DNA from: Methanosarcinaceae archaeon
GTDB lineage: Archaea; Halobacteriota; Methanosarcinia; Methanosarcinales; Methanosarcinaceae
Direction of reading: 5' to 3'
Assembly (NCBI GenBank): GCA_016926455.1
Contig: JAFGOO010000033.1
Location: 1 to 15,624 of the forward strand
DNA length: 15,624 bases
Made by a program: the position numbers and the translations under genes. Below the pieces are notes generated by a model, which saw only the letters and a program-made list of their open reading frames with translations, had not been told where the DNA came from and did not search any database. Below, piece after piece: positions 6,367 to 13,470 of the stretch; within the stretch, counting starts at the first letter, position 1; each line of letters opens with the position of its first letter.

Positions 6367-6424
6367 GGATAGTATATATTAGATCCTTAAATGTGAATCA
6401 ATGACATATCCCAAGCATATAAAT
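6367..6424. promoter_or_regulatory. Divergent nadX/nadC promoter region
   Basis: A TATA-like catataaat (6416-6424) lies 33 bp before the nadC ATG and gives a very short leader. For the minus-strand gene, the AT-rich core of 6367-6386 (GGAT...ATCC ends around tatatatt) can serve as TATA box. That 20-bp stretch is an imperfect dyad (7 of 10 positions), which could be an operator. No known NAD-regulator site was recognised. Confidence 0.4.
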
Positions 6425-6456
6425 CTCTTGAAACATAAAGTATCTGCGGTGAAAGG

Positions 6457-7284
6457 ATGCTTATCACTGAGATTGAAAGGTTCATTGAAGAAGATATCGG
6501 ATACAATGATATTTCTTGTACCATGGTTCCAGATAAGATGATTGATGCAGTCATATTTGCAAAGGAAGACTGCACCCTTGCAGGACTTGACGAAGCTAAA
6601 GCGATCTTTGATTATTTTAACATAAAGGCACAGACGAATTATTCAAACGGTGATGAACTTCATACCGGTGATATTGTTTTCACCCTCAGAGCAAATGCTG
6701 TATCTGTTCTACGTTCAGAACGTCTTGTGCTGAATTTTCTTGGACACTTAAGTGGCATCGCAACAATAACACGTAGATGCGTGAATCTTGTTAGGTTATA
6801 TTCGACCGCACGTGTAGCTTGCACAAGAAAAACAACACCTGGGATCCGTAAATTTGAGAAAATGGCAGTTGTGGCAGGAGGTGGGGACCCACACAGATTC
6901 AATCTCTCTGATGCTGTCATGATAAAGGATAACCACATCAAAATGATGGGGATCGAGACAGCGATTCAAGCTGCAAGGTGCGCCAGTTTTACACAAAAGA
7001 TAGAGATTGAAGTAGAATCCACATCTAATGCTTTGTTGGCAGCGAAAATGGGCGCGGACATCATTATGTTGGATAACATGGACCCTGCAGGCATAATACG
7101 TACCATAGAAACGTTAAAACATGAAGGACTTCGTGAATCTGTGATAATCGAGGCTTCCGGTGGGATTGTGCCTGATAACATTTCCGAATATGCAAAAACC
7201 GGAGTAGATGTCATTTCCATGGGTTCTCTTATCCATAAAGCAAATTGGACCGACATGAGTCTGGAGATTTCAACGGACAATTGA
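6457..7284 (+). CDS. nadC: Nicotinate-nucleotide pyrophosphorylase, carboxylating (quinolinate phosphoribosyltransferase)
   Basis: Converts quinolinate and PRPP to nicotinate mononucleotide, CO2 and PPi. The 275 residues are the normal length for a type II phosphoribosyltransferase with an N-terminal open-faced sandwich and a C-terminal barrel. Motifs: RSERLVLNFLGHLSGIAT (87-103); CTRKTTPGIRKFEKMAV (122-138); GGGDPHRFNLSDAVMIKDNH (141-160); IEIEVES; IIMLDN; IEASGGI; and DVISMGSLIH near the C-terminus. The basic residues for quinolinate and PRPP binding are present. The ATG is preceded by ggtgaaagg (6448-6456). The related ModD family is less likely given the nadX/nadA neighbours. Confidence 0.95.
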   Translation: MLITEIERFIEEDIGYNDISCTMVPDKMIDAVIFAKEDCTLAGLDEAKAIFDYFNIKAQTNYSNGDELHTGDIVFTLRANAVSVLRSERLVLNFLGHLSGIATITRRCVNLVRLYSTARVACTRKTTPGIRKFEKMAVVAGGGDPHRFNLSDAVMIKDNHIKMMGIETAIQAARCASFTQKIEIEVESTSNALLAAKMGADIIMLDNMDPAGIIRTIETLKHEGLRESVIIEASGGIVPDNISEYAKTGVDVISMGSLIHKANWTDMSLEISTDN

Positions 7285-7300
7285 GAAAATATAGTCATAA

Positions 7301-7364
7301 GCTTTATATTAGATTTGCATATTTAATTTAGACAAATATTATTGAGCTACAAAAATATTATTGA
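7301..7364 (+). promoter_or_regulatory. Promoter of the surface-protein gene with a tandem repeat
   Basis: A TATA-like ctttatatta lies at about 7302-7311. Just downstream, where transcription should begin, aaatattattga occurs twice (7334-7345 and 7353-7364) with a 19-bp period, close to two helical turns. This suggests a protein bound on one face of the DNA. No regulator is identified. Confidence 0.45.
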
Positions 7365-7403
7365 AAAAATGCACATGAAGCGTTTTTTTGATATTGAGGG
7401 AAC

Positions 7404-8669
7404 ATGGTTGATTTAAAGAAAATATCTGTGTTTGTTTTTTTAGCAGCATTGTTTTTGATGCTGTTAGTCGGAAATGCATCTGCAAGGGTTTCAATTTTCA
7501 ACGGGACAATCACCGAAGGTGATGGTTACCAAATTAATAATTATGTAATTGATGTTTCAAGTGTTTTTGTGGAAGCAAACACAGCTGTTTTTAAAGTATA
7601 TGAAGGGGGTGAATTGAAGAAGGATACAATGATTGAGAGAAATGATTCAATTGCCTTTGATTTTGAAGAGGGTGAAATGGAGCTAAGACTTCTGTCGGTT
7701 TACGGTGGTGTTCTGCCAGTAGCAAAGGTATTCATTACAGTATCAGACTATAATATTGGGAACATCTATACAAGTGGCATTGTAGATGGGGGTCACGAAC
7801 ATGCAACCTATTCCGGAACTCCTGTGCTTGAAATCACAAAGACTGTGGACAAAAACAACATACTGGTTGGAGATTCTATAAAGGTGACGATAGCTGCAGT
7901 AAATACAGGTAACGACGAAGCTAAGGATGTGATTTTCACAAACCCCATGCAGGAAAGCTTTATACTTGAAGACATATTTGTTGAGCCAGCCAGCACAACG
8001 TCTATAGATATAGGTGAATTAAAAACAATCTACGTTTATATACTAAAGGCTACCGAGGCAGGCACCTTTACATTAAAGCCAACAACAGCAACATTCTCGA
8101 ACAATGCAGACCAGAATTTTCCTCCTGCCACCTCAAACACCCCAAAAGTAACCGTGGAGGTTCTGGAAATACCTAAGAAAACCGCGGTTATAGAAATCTC
8201 TACAGATGTTGATAGTGTTTCTGTTGCCAGAAATGATCAGATAACTGCTACAGTCCATCTTAAGAATGCCGGTGATGCACCTGCAAGTTTTGTATGGATT
8301 GAGATAGCGGTTCCAGAAGAATTTGAATATATAAGTGGGGACGATGCGATAGAAATAATTGGAGGAGTACCGAAAATCTATATGGATTCGTTTGGACCCT
8401 TGCAGGAGAAGGAGTTTTCATATACATTAAAAGCAAAAACACTTGGGACATATACCCTTATATCAAAACTATCGTATGAGTATAATAACGATGTTGATTT
8501 TGAAAATCAGAAGGTGAGCACAGAATCGGTTACAAATGATATTTATGTACAGAAAGGAAAATATGATGACCTATATGAACAACCTGTGTATATATTCGTC
8601 CTGCCAATAGTTGCAATTGCTGTAATTGGTGCATGGATATACCATCGATATAAACAATATAGATTCTAG
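7404..8669 (+). CDS. Secreted, C-terminally anchored surface protein with CARDB/DUF11-like domains
   Basis: A 421-residue exported protein. Residues 1-27 are a classic signal peptide (LysLys, hydrophobic core, Ala-Ser-Ala before Arg28). The first outer domain (about 28-125) is all-beta in character and unrecognised. Two Ig-like repeats follow (about 140-255 and 260-390), each opening with a phrase such as KVTIAAVNTGND or TATVHLKNAGDA, typical of CARDB/DUF11/NEW3-type adhesion or S-layer modules. A membrane helix (about 396-413) and a short basic tail (YHRYKQYRF) anchor it with the bulk outside. Several Asn-X-Ser/Thr sites could be glycosylated. gagg (7396-7399) supports the ATG. The gene lies 59 bp before the tubulin-like gene on the same strand. 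The exact role is unknown; a cell-envelope function is inferred. Confidence 0.8.
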   Translation: MVDLKKISVFVFLAALFLMLLVGNASARVSIFNGTITEGDGYQINNYVIDVSSVFVEANTAVFKVYEGGELKKDTMIERNDSIAFDFEEGEMELRLLSVYGGVLPVAKVFITVSDYNIGNIYTSGIVDGGHEHATYSGTPVLEITKTVDKNNILVGDSIKVTIAAVNTGNDEAKDVIFTNPMQESFILEDIFVEPASTTSIDIGELKTIYVYILKATEAGTFTLKPTTATFSNNADQNFPPATSNTPKVTVEVLEIPKKTAVIEISTDVDSVSVARNDQITATVHLKNAGDAPASFVWIEIAVPEEFEYISGDDAIEIIGGVPKIYMDSFGPLQEKEFSYTLKAKTLGTYTLISKLSYEYNNDVDFENQKVSTESVTNDIYVQKGKYDDLYEQPVYIFVLPIVAIAVIGAWIYHRYKQYRF

Positions 8670-8728
8670 CCATCATCTAATATTCATGCAAAAGCAATTT
8701 CTATATAATATAAACCCGGAGGAATTAT

Positions 8729-9835
8729 TTGCTTAACATCTTAATCGTAGGAAATGGACAATGCGGTAACCGGATTCTTGATGCGGTTAACAAACAGGCA
8801 TTTGCCGGAAAAAACAAATTTTCAAAGTTTTACTCACAGCAAAAATTCAAAGGTAGGGTAGAAACCATTGCTGTCAATACTGCAAAGAACGACCTAAAAG
8901 AACTAAAATATACCAAAGCAAAGGATAGGATACACATTCCTCACCTGCACGGTGTTGGAGCAAACCGAAATGTTGGAAAACAGGTATTTTTGGATAACAA
9001 GGACATTATAATGCGCTATATAGAGGAAAAAGGCAATTTTGATGTGGCATTTGTTATTACATCCGCCTCAGGCGGCACAGGCTCATCATTTACACCAATG
9101 CTTATCAAGGAACTCAAAGAGAGATATGACTTTCCTGTATATGCAATTGTAGTTTTACCATTTAGGGAAGAGGGAACCCTCTACCTGCAAAACGCAGCGT
9201 TTTCTCTGCGGGATATCCGAGAAAGCGGATCCGATGGAATAATTCTTTCAGATAATCAGTTTCTGAAACAATTAGGTGGTAATGTGCAATCTGCCTACGA
9301 CGGGATCAATGATATGATCGCTGAGCGCATTCTGTTTCTGATGGATGCATTGGACAGCGAGATGATGATGGTTACTGACCTCGGAGATTTTAAAACCGTT
9401 ATGAGCGGTGGTGCAGGAATTGCAACAATTGGATTCTATAAATCCTCTAAAGACGTGCCTGTAAAAACAGCGATTCAGAAGTCACTTTCCCCAGCAGGAC
9501 TCCTTTTCTCGACAGACGTGTACGAGGAAGCAAGTAGGGCAATGGTGATTATCAAAGGTGACAAATCCTATTTGAGTATTGATGATATCTCCAACGAGGT
9601 TGAGAAACTTTCTGGAGCGATTGGTCATGTATTCAAAGGAATTATTATAAGAAATGGTGTATATCCACAGGTTCTTGCGGTACTTACTCTGGAATCGACT
9701 TCAGAACTTGAAAAACTATATTCTATCGCTGTGGAAGCAATTCACCAAGAGCGGGACAAAAAAACACGTGTGGAAACTGAAAAAGAAATCGAAAAAGCAT
9801 TTTCACAGATCAATGGTCTTGAGCCACAGTATTGA
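8729..9835 (+). CDS. Tubulin/FtsZ superfamily GTPase (CetZ-like or divergent)
   Basis: A 368-residue protein with the tubulin-superfamily layout. The N-terminal strand ends in GNGQCGN (8-14), a nucleotide-base loop closer to tubulin's GQCGN than to FtsZ. The phosphate signature is SASGGTGSS (112-120) where FtsZ has GGGTGTG. The T7 synergy loop reads VTDLGDFKTVMSGG (215-228), keeping both acidic residues (Asp217, Asp220) needed for GTP hydrolysis at the polymer interface but lacking the FtsZ Asn. A C-terminal activation domain is present, then a charged helix rich in Glu and Lys (about 335-360). The start is TTG at 8729, fixed by a strong ggagga (8718-8723) and by the conserved strand beginning at once. 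Shape control or another cytoskeletal role is likely for CetZ-type proteins; the exact subfamily is uncertain. Confidence 0.82.
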   Translation: MLNILIVGNGQCGNRILDAVNKQAFAGKNKFSKFYSQQKFKGRVETIAVNTAKNDLKELKYTKAKDRIHIPHLHGVGANRNVGKQVFLDNKDIIMRYIEEKGNFDVAFVITSASGGTGSSFTPMLIKELKERYDFPVYAIVVLPFREEGTLYLQNAAFSLRDIRESGSDGIILSDNQFLKQLGGNVQSAYDGINDMIAERILFLMDALDSEMMMVTDLGDFKTVMSGGAGIATIGFYKSSKDVPVKTAIQKSLSPAGLLFSTDVYEEASRAMVIIKGDKSYLSIDDISNEVEKLSGAIGHVFKGIIIRNGVYPQVLAVLTLESTSELEKLYSIAVEAIHQERDKKTRVETEKEIEKAFSQINGLEPQY

Positions 9836-9843
9836 TTCAAAAT

Positions 9844-9857
9844 GATTTTCTTTTTTT
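9844..9857 (+). terminator. T-rich tract after the tubulin-like gene
   Basis: The sequence ttttctttttttaa follows the stop codon within 10 bp. Archaeal transcription often ends at T runs without a hairpin, so part of the message may stop here before the UbiA gene. Read-through into the UbiA gene remains possible. Confidence 0.3.
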
Positions 9858-9884
9858 AAGACTCAGTATTTACGGGTGATATGT

Positions 9885-10826
9885 TTGGTATCAACTGCAG
9901 AATCAAAGACATTAAATCCCTATATCGAAATGTTAAGACCTGAGATTGCAGATATGGATTTGGCCCTACCGGCAGCAAGTGCACTGTTGGCATCATATCT
10001 TCTGACAAATTCCTTTCCACCACTTATCCCATTTATAATAGCGGTTATTGGGGGATATGCAGCAATCACAAGCTCTTATGTATTCAACGACTGCTGTGAT
10101 GTGGACATTGATGAGATTAATCTTCCAAACCGTCCACTTCCCTCATCGGATATCTCCAAAAAGTCAGCCCTGTTATATGCAATCTTTTTAGCATTGATTG
10201 CATCTGCGGTTGCACTTTACCTAAACCCTGAATCATTTGTGATACTGATCATTGCGGTCCTGACGATTAGTATCTACTCGAAAGTGGCGAAAAGAGCTAC
10301 ATTTATAAGTTTTGTGCCGGTAGGTATCGCTTACGGACTCGTGCCCATCGGTATCTGGCTTGCCTTCGACCCGGCAGGAATCCTGAAAGGCGGTGATTAT
10401 GTGATACTGCCCCTTCCTGCAATATTCTTAGGGATAATGATGTGTGTTACTGATTGGGGTTTTACATTGTCCGGTGTCGCGAGAGATGTGGAGGGTGACC
10501 GTGCCCGGGGAGCACCGACTTTTCCGGTCACTTTCGGAGTAGCGGCAACATCGAAAATCGTAACCTTTTGCTGGGCTTCAGGTGTGATCGCTTCAATTGT
10601 TATCGGATGGACTGCACGACTGGGACCCCTGTTCTTTGCAGGGGCAATAATTGGTGGTTTATGGATACTCATACAATCGTTTGACTTCATTAAAAACCCA
10701 TTACCTGTGCGTGGAGGAAAACTGTTCCTTCAGGGTTCCAGATACAGGGGATTGATGTTCGGTTCGCTTATCCTTGATGTTATCCTTTGCACGGCCTCTG
10801 AAAGTTACGCTGAATTCTTGTGGTAA
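9885..10826 (+). CDS. UbiA-family prenyltransferase (second paralog, substrate unknown)
   Basis: An integral membrane prenyltransferase of about 313 residues with eight or nine hydrophobic helices. The two Mg/prenyl-diphosphate sites are intact: NDCCDVDID, followed by INLPNRPLPS (68-87 in this start), and RDVEGDRARG (200-209), followed by APTFPVTFGV. It differs from the lipid enzyme at 3495-4337, with Cys-Cys in the first site, a longer extramembrane part around 160-175 and the DWGFTLSG phrase. It therefore probably prenylates another acceptor, such as an aromatic head group. The start is uncertain. TTG at 9885 has gggtgat (9874-9880) at good spacing; an in-frame GTG at 9876 has no such site. 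The next gene begins 17 bp downstream, so the two form an operon. Confidence 0.8.
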   Translation: MVSTAESKTLNPYIEMLRPEIADMDLALPAASALLASYLLTNSFPPLIPFIIAVIGGYAAITSSYVFNDCCDVDIDEINLPNRPLPSSDISKKSALLYAIFLALIASAVALYLNPESFVILIIAVLTISIYSKVAKRATFISFVPVGIAYGLVPIGIWLAFDPAGILKGGDYVILPLPAIFLGIMMCVTDWGFTLSGVARDVEGDRARGAPTFPVTFGVAATSKIVTFCWASGVIASIVIGWTARLGPLFFAGAIIGGLWILIQSFDFIKNPLPVRGGKLFLQGSRYRGLMFGSLILDVILCTASESYAEFLW

Positions 10827-10843
10827 GATAGGAGGATATTGAT

Positions 10844-12001
10844 ATGGATGCAGATATTATTGTGATTGGCGCTTCTCCCGCCGGGATGATGGCTGCTAGA
10901 AACGCATTCTTAAAAGGTGCAAATGTCATACTAATTGACAAAAAAGCGAGACTTGGACACCCACCACATCCAGCAAACACTTTTTTCAAGGGAATGTTTG
11001 ACAAAACTGGAGAGAAGATTAGCAAAGAATACATAATAAAAGAACTAAAAGGCGCACATATCGTGGCGCCATCCGGTGAAGAGGTTATAATCGAAACCCC
11101 CGGATACATTCTTAATCGTACAAAATTTGATGAGTATTATGAAAAGAAGCTAAGAAATACAGGATTGAATCTTCTAATGGGTATTGAGGCATATAATGTG
11201 CTCAAGACCGACAATATATTCTCTGTAAGCACTTCTAGTGGTGTATTACACTCAAAGATCGTAATTGTTTCCGATGGTATAAATTCAAAAATCGCGGGAC
11301 TTCTTGGACTGAAAACTATGAAGTATCCAAACGATATTGGATGGGCTATGGAAGCCGATGTCGAAGCTAATGGGATCGGTGAATCAGATATGTTCGAGTA
11401 TTACGTGGGAAGCGTTGCTCCCGGCTGGAAATCAACATATTCGCCACGTGGAGGAGACAGTGCAACACTTGGTGTTTATGTCAGAAGGCACGGTACTGAT
11501 GTCTCTAAGTTCTTTGATGCATGGGTTGAAAAATTCAAGCGTATCAAAGGACTGGACGAGATAAAGATTATACAAAGATATGTTGGTGGCGATCCCATTG
11601 TGAGCATTCCAAACCAGATCGTTGCAGATGGAATTATGATCACTGGCGGTGCGGCAGGTCATTCAGGTATTGGATACAGTATGCGTGCTGGGCAAATATG
11701 TGGAGACGTGGCTGCTGAAGCTGTTGAAAAGGGTGACGTTTCAGCAAAAACGCTTTCAGAATACAAAAAACAATGGAACAGAGAGTTTAGGACAGAGTAC
11801 TACCTTGGGCGCATTGCACTTGAGACGCTGCGTAAGATGACCGATTCTGAGATCAATAAACTCATGGAAACCTTTAAAACACAGGACTTATCATTCCTGC
11901 ATGGCAGTTCCTTTGATAAAGCAATGCAGGTGTTTTTGTTCATGCTAAAGAAAAATCCTACATCCCTTTTGTCCTACAGGGCACTGTTTAGAAATAAGTA
12001 A
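10844..12001 (+). CDS. Geranylgeranyl-reductase-family FAD-dependent oxidoreductase
   Basis: A 385-residue flavoprotein of the PHBH-fold geranylgeranyl reductase family, which saturates double bonds of isoprenoid chains. FAD motifs: IVIGASPAGMMAARNA (6-20); the acidic end of the second strand (Asp32, LIDKKARLG); VIVSDGINSKIAGLLG (140-155); and ITGGAAGHSGIGYSMRAGQ (266-284), the diphosphate-binding segment. The region after strand two reads GHPPHPANTFFKG, without the cysteine seen there in characterised archaeal lipid reductases. That suggests another substrate or redox partner. A strong aggagg (about 10830-10835) precedes the ATG. The gene directly follows the UbiA gene, so its substrate is probably the prenylated product or its chain. 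No ferredoxin gene is nearby. Confidence 0.82.
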   Translation: MDADIIVIGASPAGMMAARNAFLKGANVILIDKKARLGHPPHPANTFFKGMFDKTGEKISKEYIIKELKGAHIVAPSGEEVIIETPGYILNRTKFDEYYEKKLRNTGLNLLMGIEAYNVLKTDNIFSVSTSSGVLHSKIVIVSDGINSKIAGLLGLKTMKYPNDIGWAMEADVEANGIGESDMFEYYVGSVAPGWKSTYSPRGGDSATLGVYVRRHGTDVSKFFDAWVEKFKRIKGLDEIKIIQRYVGGDPIVSIPNQIVADGIMITGGAAGHSGIGYSMRAGQICGDVAAEAVEKGDVSAKTLSEYKKQWNREFRTEYYLGRIALETLRKMTDSEINKLMETFKTQDLSFLHGSSFDKAMQVFLFMLKKNPTSLLSYRALFRNK

Positions 12002-12009
12002 AGGCATTA

Positions 12010-12125
12010 GTAGATGAACACGTATAAATAGGCTGGCTTCCTGCTCCAAAGAAAACTCACTGGGTTCTCCATATGCCTTAAATCGGGAAGTACCTTCACT
12101 ACTCGCTCCATTAATAACTCAAGCG
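12010..12125 (-). pseudogene. tnpB: Badly decayed tnpB 3' remnant
   Basis: The minus strand contains a frame EGTSRFKAYGEPSEF followed by SLEQEASLF, which lines up with the end of the remnant at 1977-2202 (GTTVNVCEVEPLG, MKQEATCF). At DNA level the stretch caggaagccagcc...tttatacg resembles caggaagccacct...tttttacg there. An in-frame stop lies upstream, the right-end hairpin is lost and no zinc ribbon is left. It separates the flavoprotein gene from the radical SAM gene. The remainder of the gap (12126-12272) holds the promoter described next and nothing else I recognise. Confidence 0.45.
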
Positions 12126-12190
12126 GCTTTACTTGTACTAATATAATATGGTATTCGTTACAAGACATAACGAGTAATAATGATTTGATG

Positions 12191-12266
12191 TGATATATCT
12201 TAATACAGACATTTGACGTAATTCATCTATAAAGTTTGAAAATGGTGGTATTCTTACTACAAAGGT
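12191..12266 (+). promoter_or_regulatory. Promoter and ribosome binding site of the radical SAM gene
   Basis: A TATA-like tgatatatct (12191-12200) gives an expected start near 12225 and a leader of about 45-50 nt. aaggtga just before the ATG at 12273 is a good ribosome binding site. The gene can therefore be transcribed separately from the flavoprotein gene. Confidence 0.45.
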
Positions 12267-12272
12267 GATAAA

Positions 12273-13415
12273 ATGAAATATTATTTTTATAAAAATCCAT
12301 TTTTTAAAGTATATGCAGAGGTAGAAGCCGGACGTGTCCGAATGAAGACAGCGGGTCTGGCAGCGCCCCTCCTTAAACCAATGGTTTCGGAGATGCTGGA
12401 TATTTTTGATGATGTGAAACCTTCCAAGATCGAAGACAATAGATTGATCTTTTCAACGTGGATGCCACCTATACCAAGCACAGCATTTGATCGTCTTGTC
12501 GCAAGCCAGATACATGCCATACGCGGTAAAATGGTTCCTGAACAGGTGACGATATCGGTTACCGAAGAGTGTCCTAACAAATGTATCCACTGTGCATTGC
12601 CAGATACCAAAAACAAATTAAATCTTGCTCCTATTATGGTCAAGGATGTGATAGATCAGTCCATAGGAATGGGAACAACATTAATCATATTCGATGGGGG
12701 CGAGCCACTTGTCTATGATGGTCTTGAAGACCTTATCAACTATGTTGACACGAAACTTGCAGTAACCATGATGTTCACCTCAGGAGTTGGACTTACGGCA
12801 AAGCGCGCGATGAGTTTGAAAAAAGCTGGACTCTACGCTGTGAGTGTAAGCCTTGACAGTGCGAATGAAGAAGGGCATGATATAATGAGGGGAGTCCCTG
12901 GTGTGTACAGGAATGCGATTTCAGCAATAAAGAACTGTCTGAGTGCAGGGATGCTTGTGAACATTTATGTTGTGATCTCTCCACGGAACATCGATGAATT
13001 GGATGATTTTTATACGCTTGCAAGAGAGCTGGGGGTACATGAACTCTCTTTTTATGAGATAGTTCCAACAGGTCGCTGGATTAACCATGAAACAGAGATA
13101 CTGTCTTCCATAGACCACGAAAAACTGGACATTTTTGTAAAAAGTGCCGATGAAACAGAAGGTCCAAGGGTTTTTTCAATTCCACATGTTATGAAGACTA
13201 CCGGGTGCTTTGCAGGCAGGAAATGGCTGCATGTAACCCCCGAAGGAAATATTCTTCCATGTGCATGCATACCGATTACATATGGAAATGTTCATAGTGA
13301 CAGCCTGAAAAATGTATGGAAAAATATCCGGAAAGATCCAGTCTACAATGCGGAATCCTGTCTGATGCGAAACAGAGAATTTCGACAATCATATTTAAGG
13401 AATGTTAAAAAATAA
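12273..13415 (+). CDS. Radical SAM enzyme with a short SPASM/twitch-like C-terminus
   Basis: A 380-residue protein that binds a [4Fe-4S] cluster and S-adenosylmethionine. An N-terminal domain of about 90 residues of unknown type (contains MPPIPSTAFDRLV) precedes the radical SAM core with CPNKCIHC (Cys100, Cys104, Cys107), the GGEP motif (142-145), VSVSLDS (190-196) and a late NIYVVIS strand. The C-terminal part has Cys312, Cys330, Cys332 and Cys363 around PEGNILPC. This pattern could hold one extra cluster but falls short of the full seven-cysteine SPASM set. Such enzymes modify peptides, cofactors or heme precursors. No precursor peptide is seen next to it. Its position behind UbiA and the flavoprotein makes a role in the same cofactor pathway possible. 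The function is unassigned. Confidence 0.82.
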   Translation: MKYYFYKNPFFKVYAEVEAGRVRMKTAGLAAPLLKPMVSEMLDIFDDVKPSKIEDNRLIFSTWMPPIPSTAFDRLVASQIHAIRGKMVPEQVTISVTEECPNKCIHCALPDTKNKLNLAPIMVKDVIDQSIGMGTTLIIFDGGEPLVYDGLEDLINYVDTKLAVTMMFTSGVGLTAKRAMSLKKAGLYAVSVSLDSANEEGHDIMRGVPGVYRNAISAIKNCLSAGMLVNIYVVISPRNIDELDDFYTLARELGVHELSFYEIVPTGRWINHETEILSSIDHEKLDIFVKSADETEGPRVFSIPHVMKTTGCFAGRKWLHVTPEGNILPCACIPITYGNVHSDSLKNVWKNIRKDPVYNAESCLMRNREFRQSYLRNVKK

Positions 13416-13416
13416 A

Positions 13417-13443
13417 AAAGCTATTGGGTGATGTTAACCACCC
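13417..13443. terminator. Shared terminator between convergent genes
   Basis: GGGTG (13426-13430) and CACCC (13439-13443) form a short stem with an 8-nt loop, preceded on the plus strand by a run of A. It lies between the radical SAM gene (ends 13415) and the coiled-coil gene (ends 13471), so on the minus strand the stem is followed by a T-rich tail. It may serve mainly the minus-strand transcript. Confidence 0.45.
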
Positions 13444-13470
13444 GTTATGAATTCGTGTATTATCACTTCT

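Noticed and set aside
10397..11109. Minus-strand frames over the UbiA and flavoprotein genes
   Set aside because: They are antisense to conserved motifs of both genes and have no independent signals.
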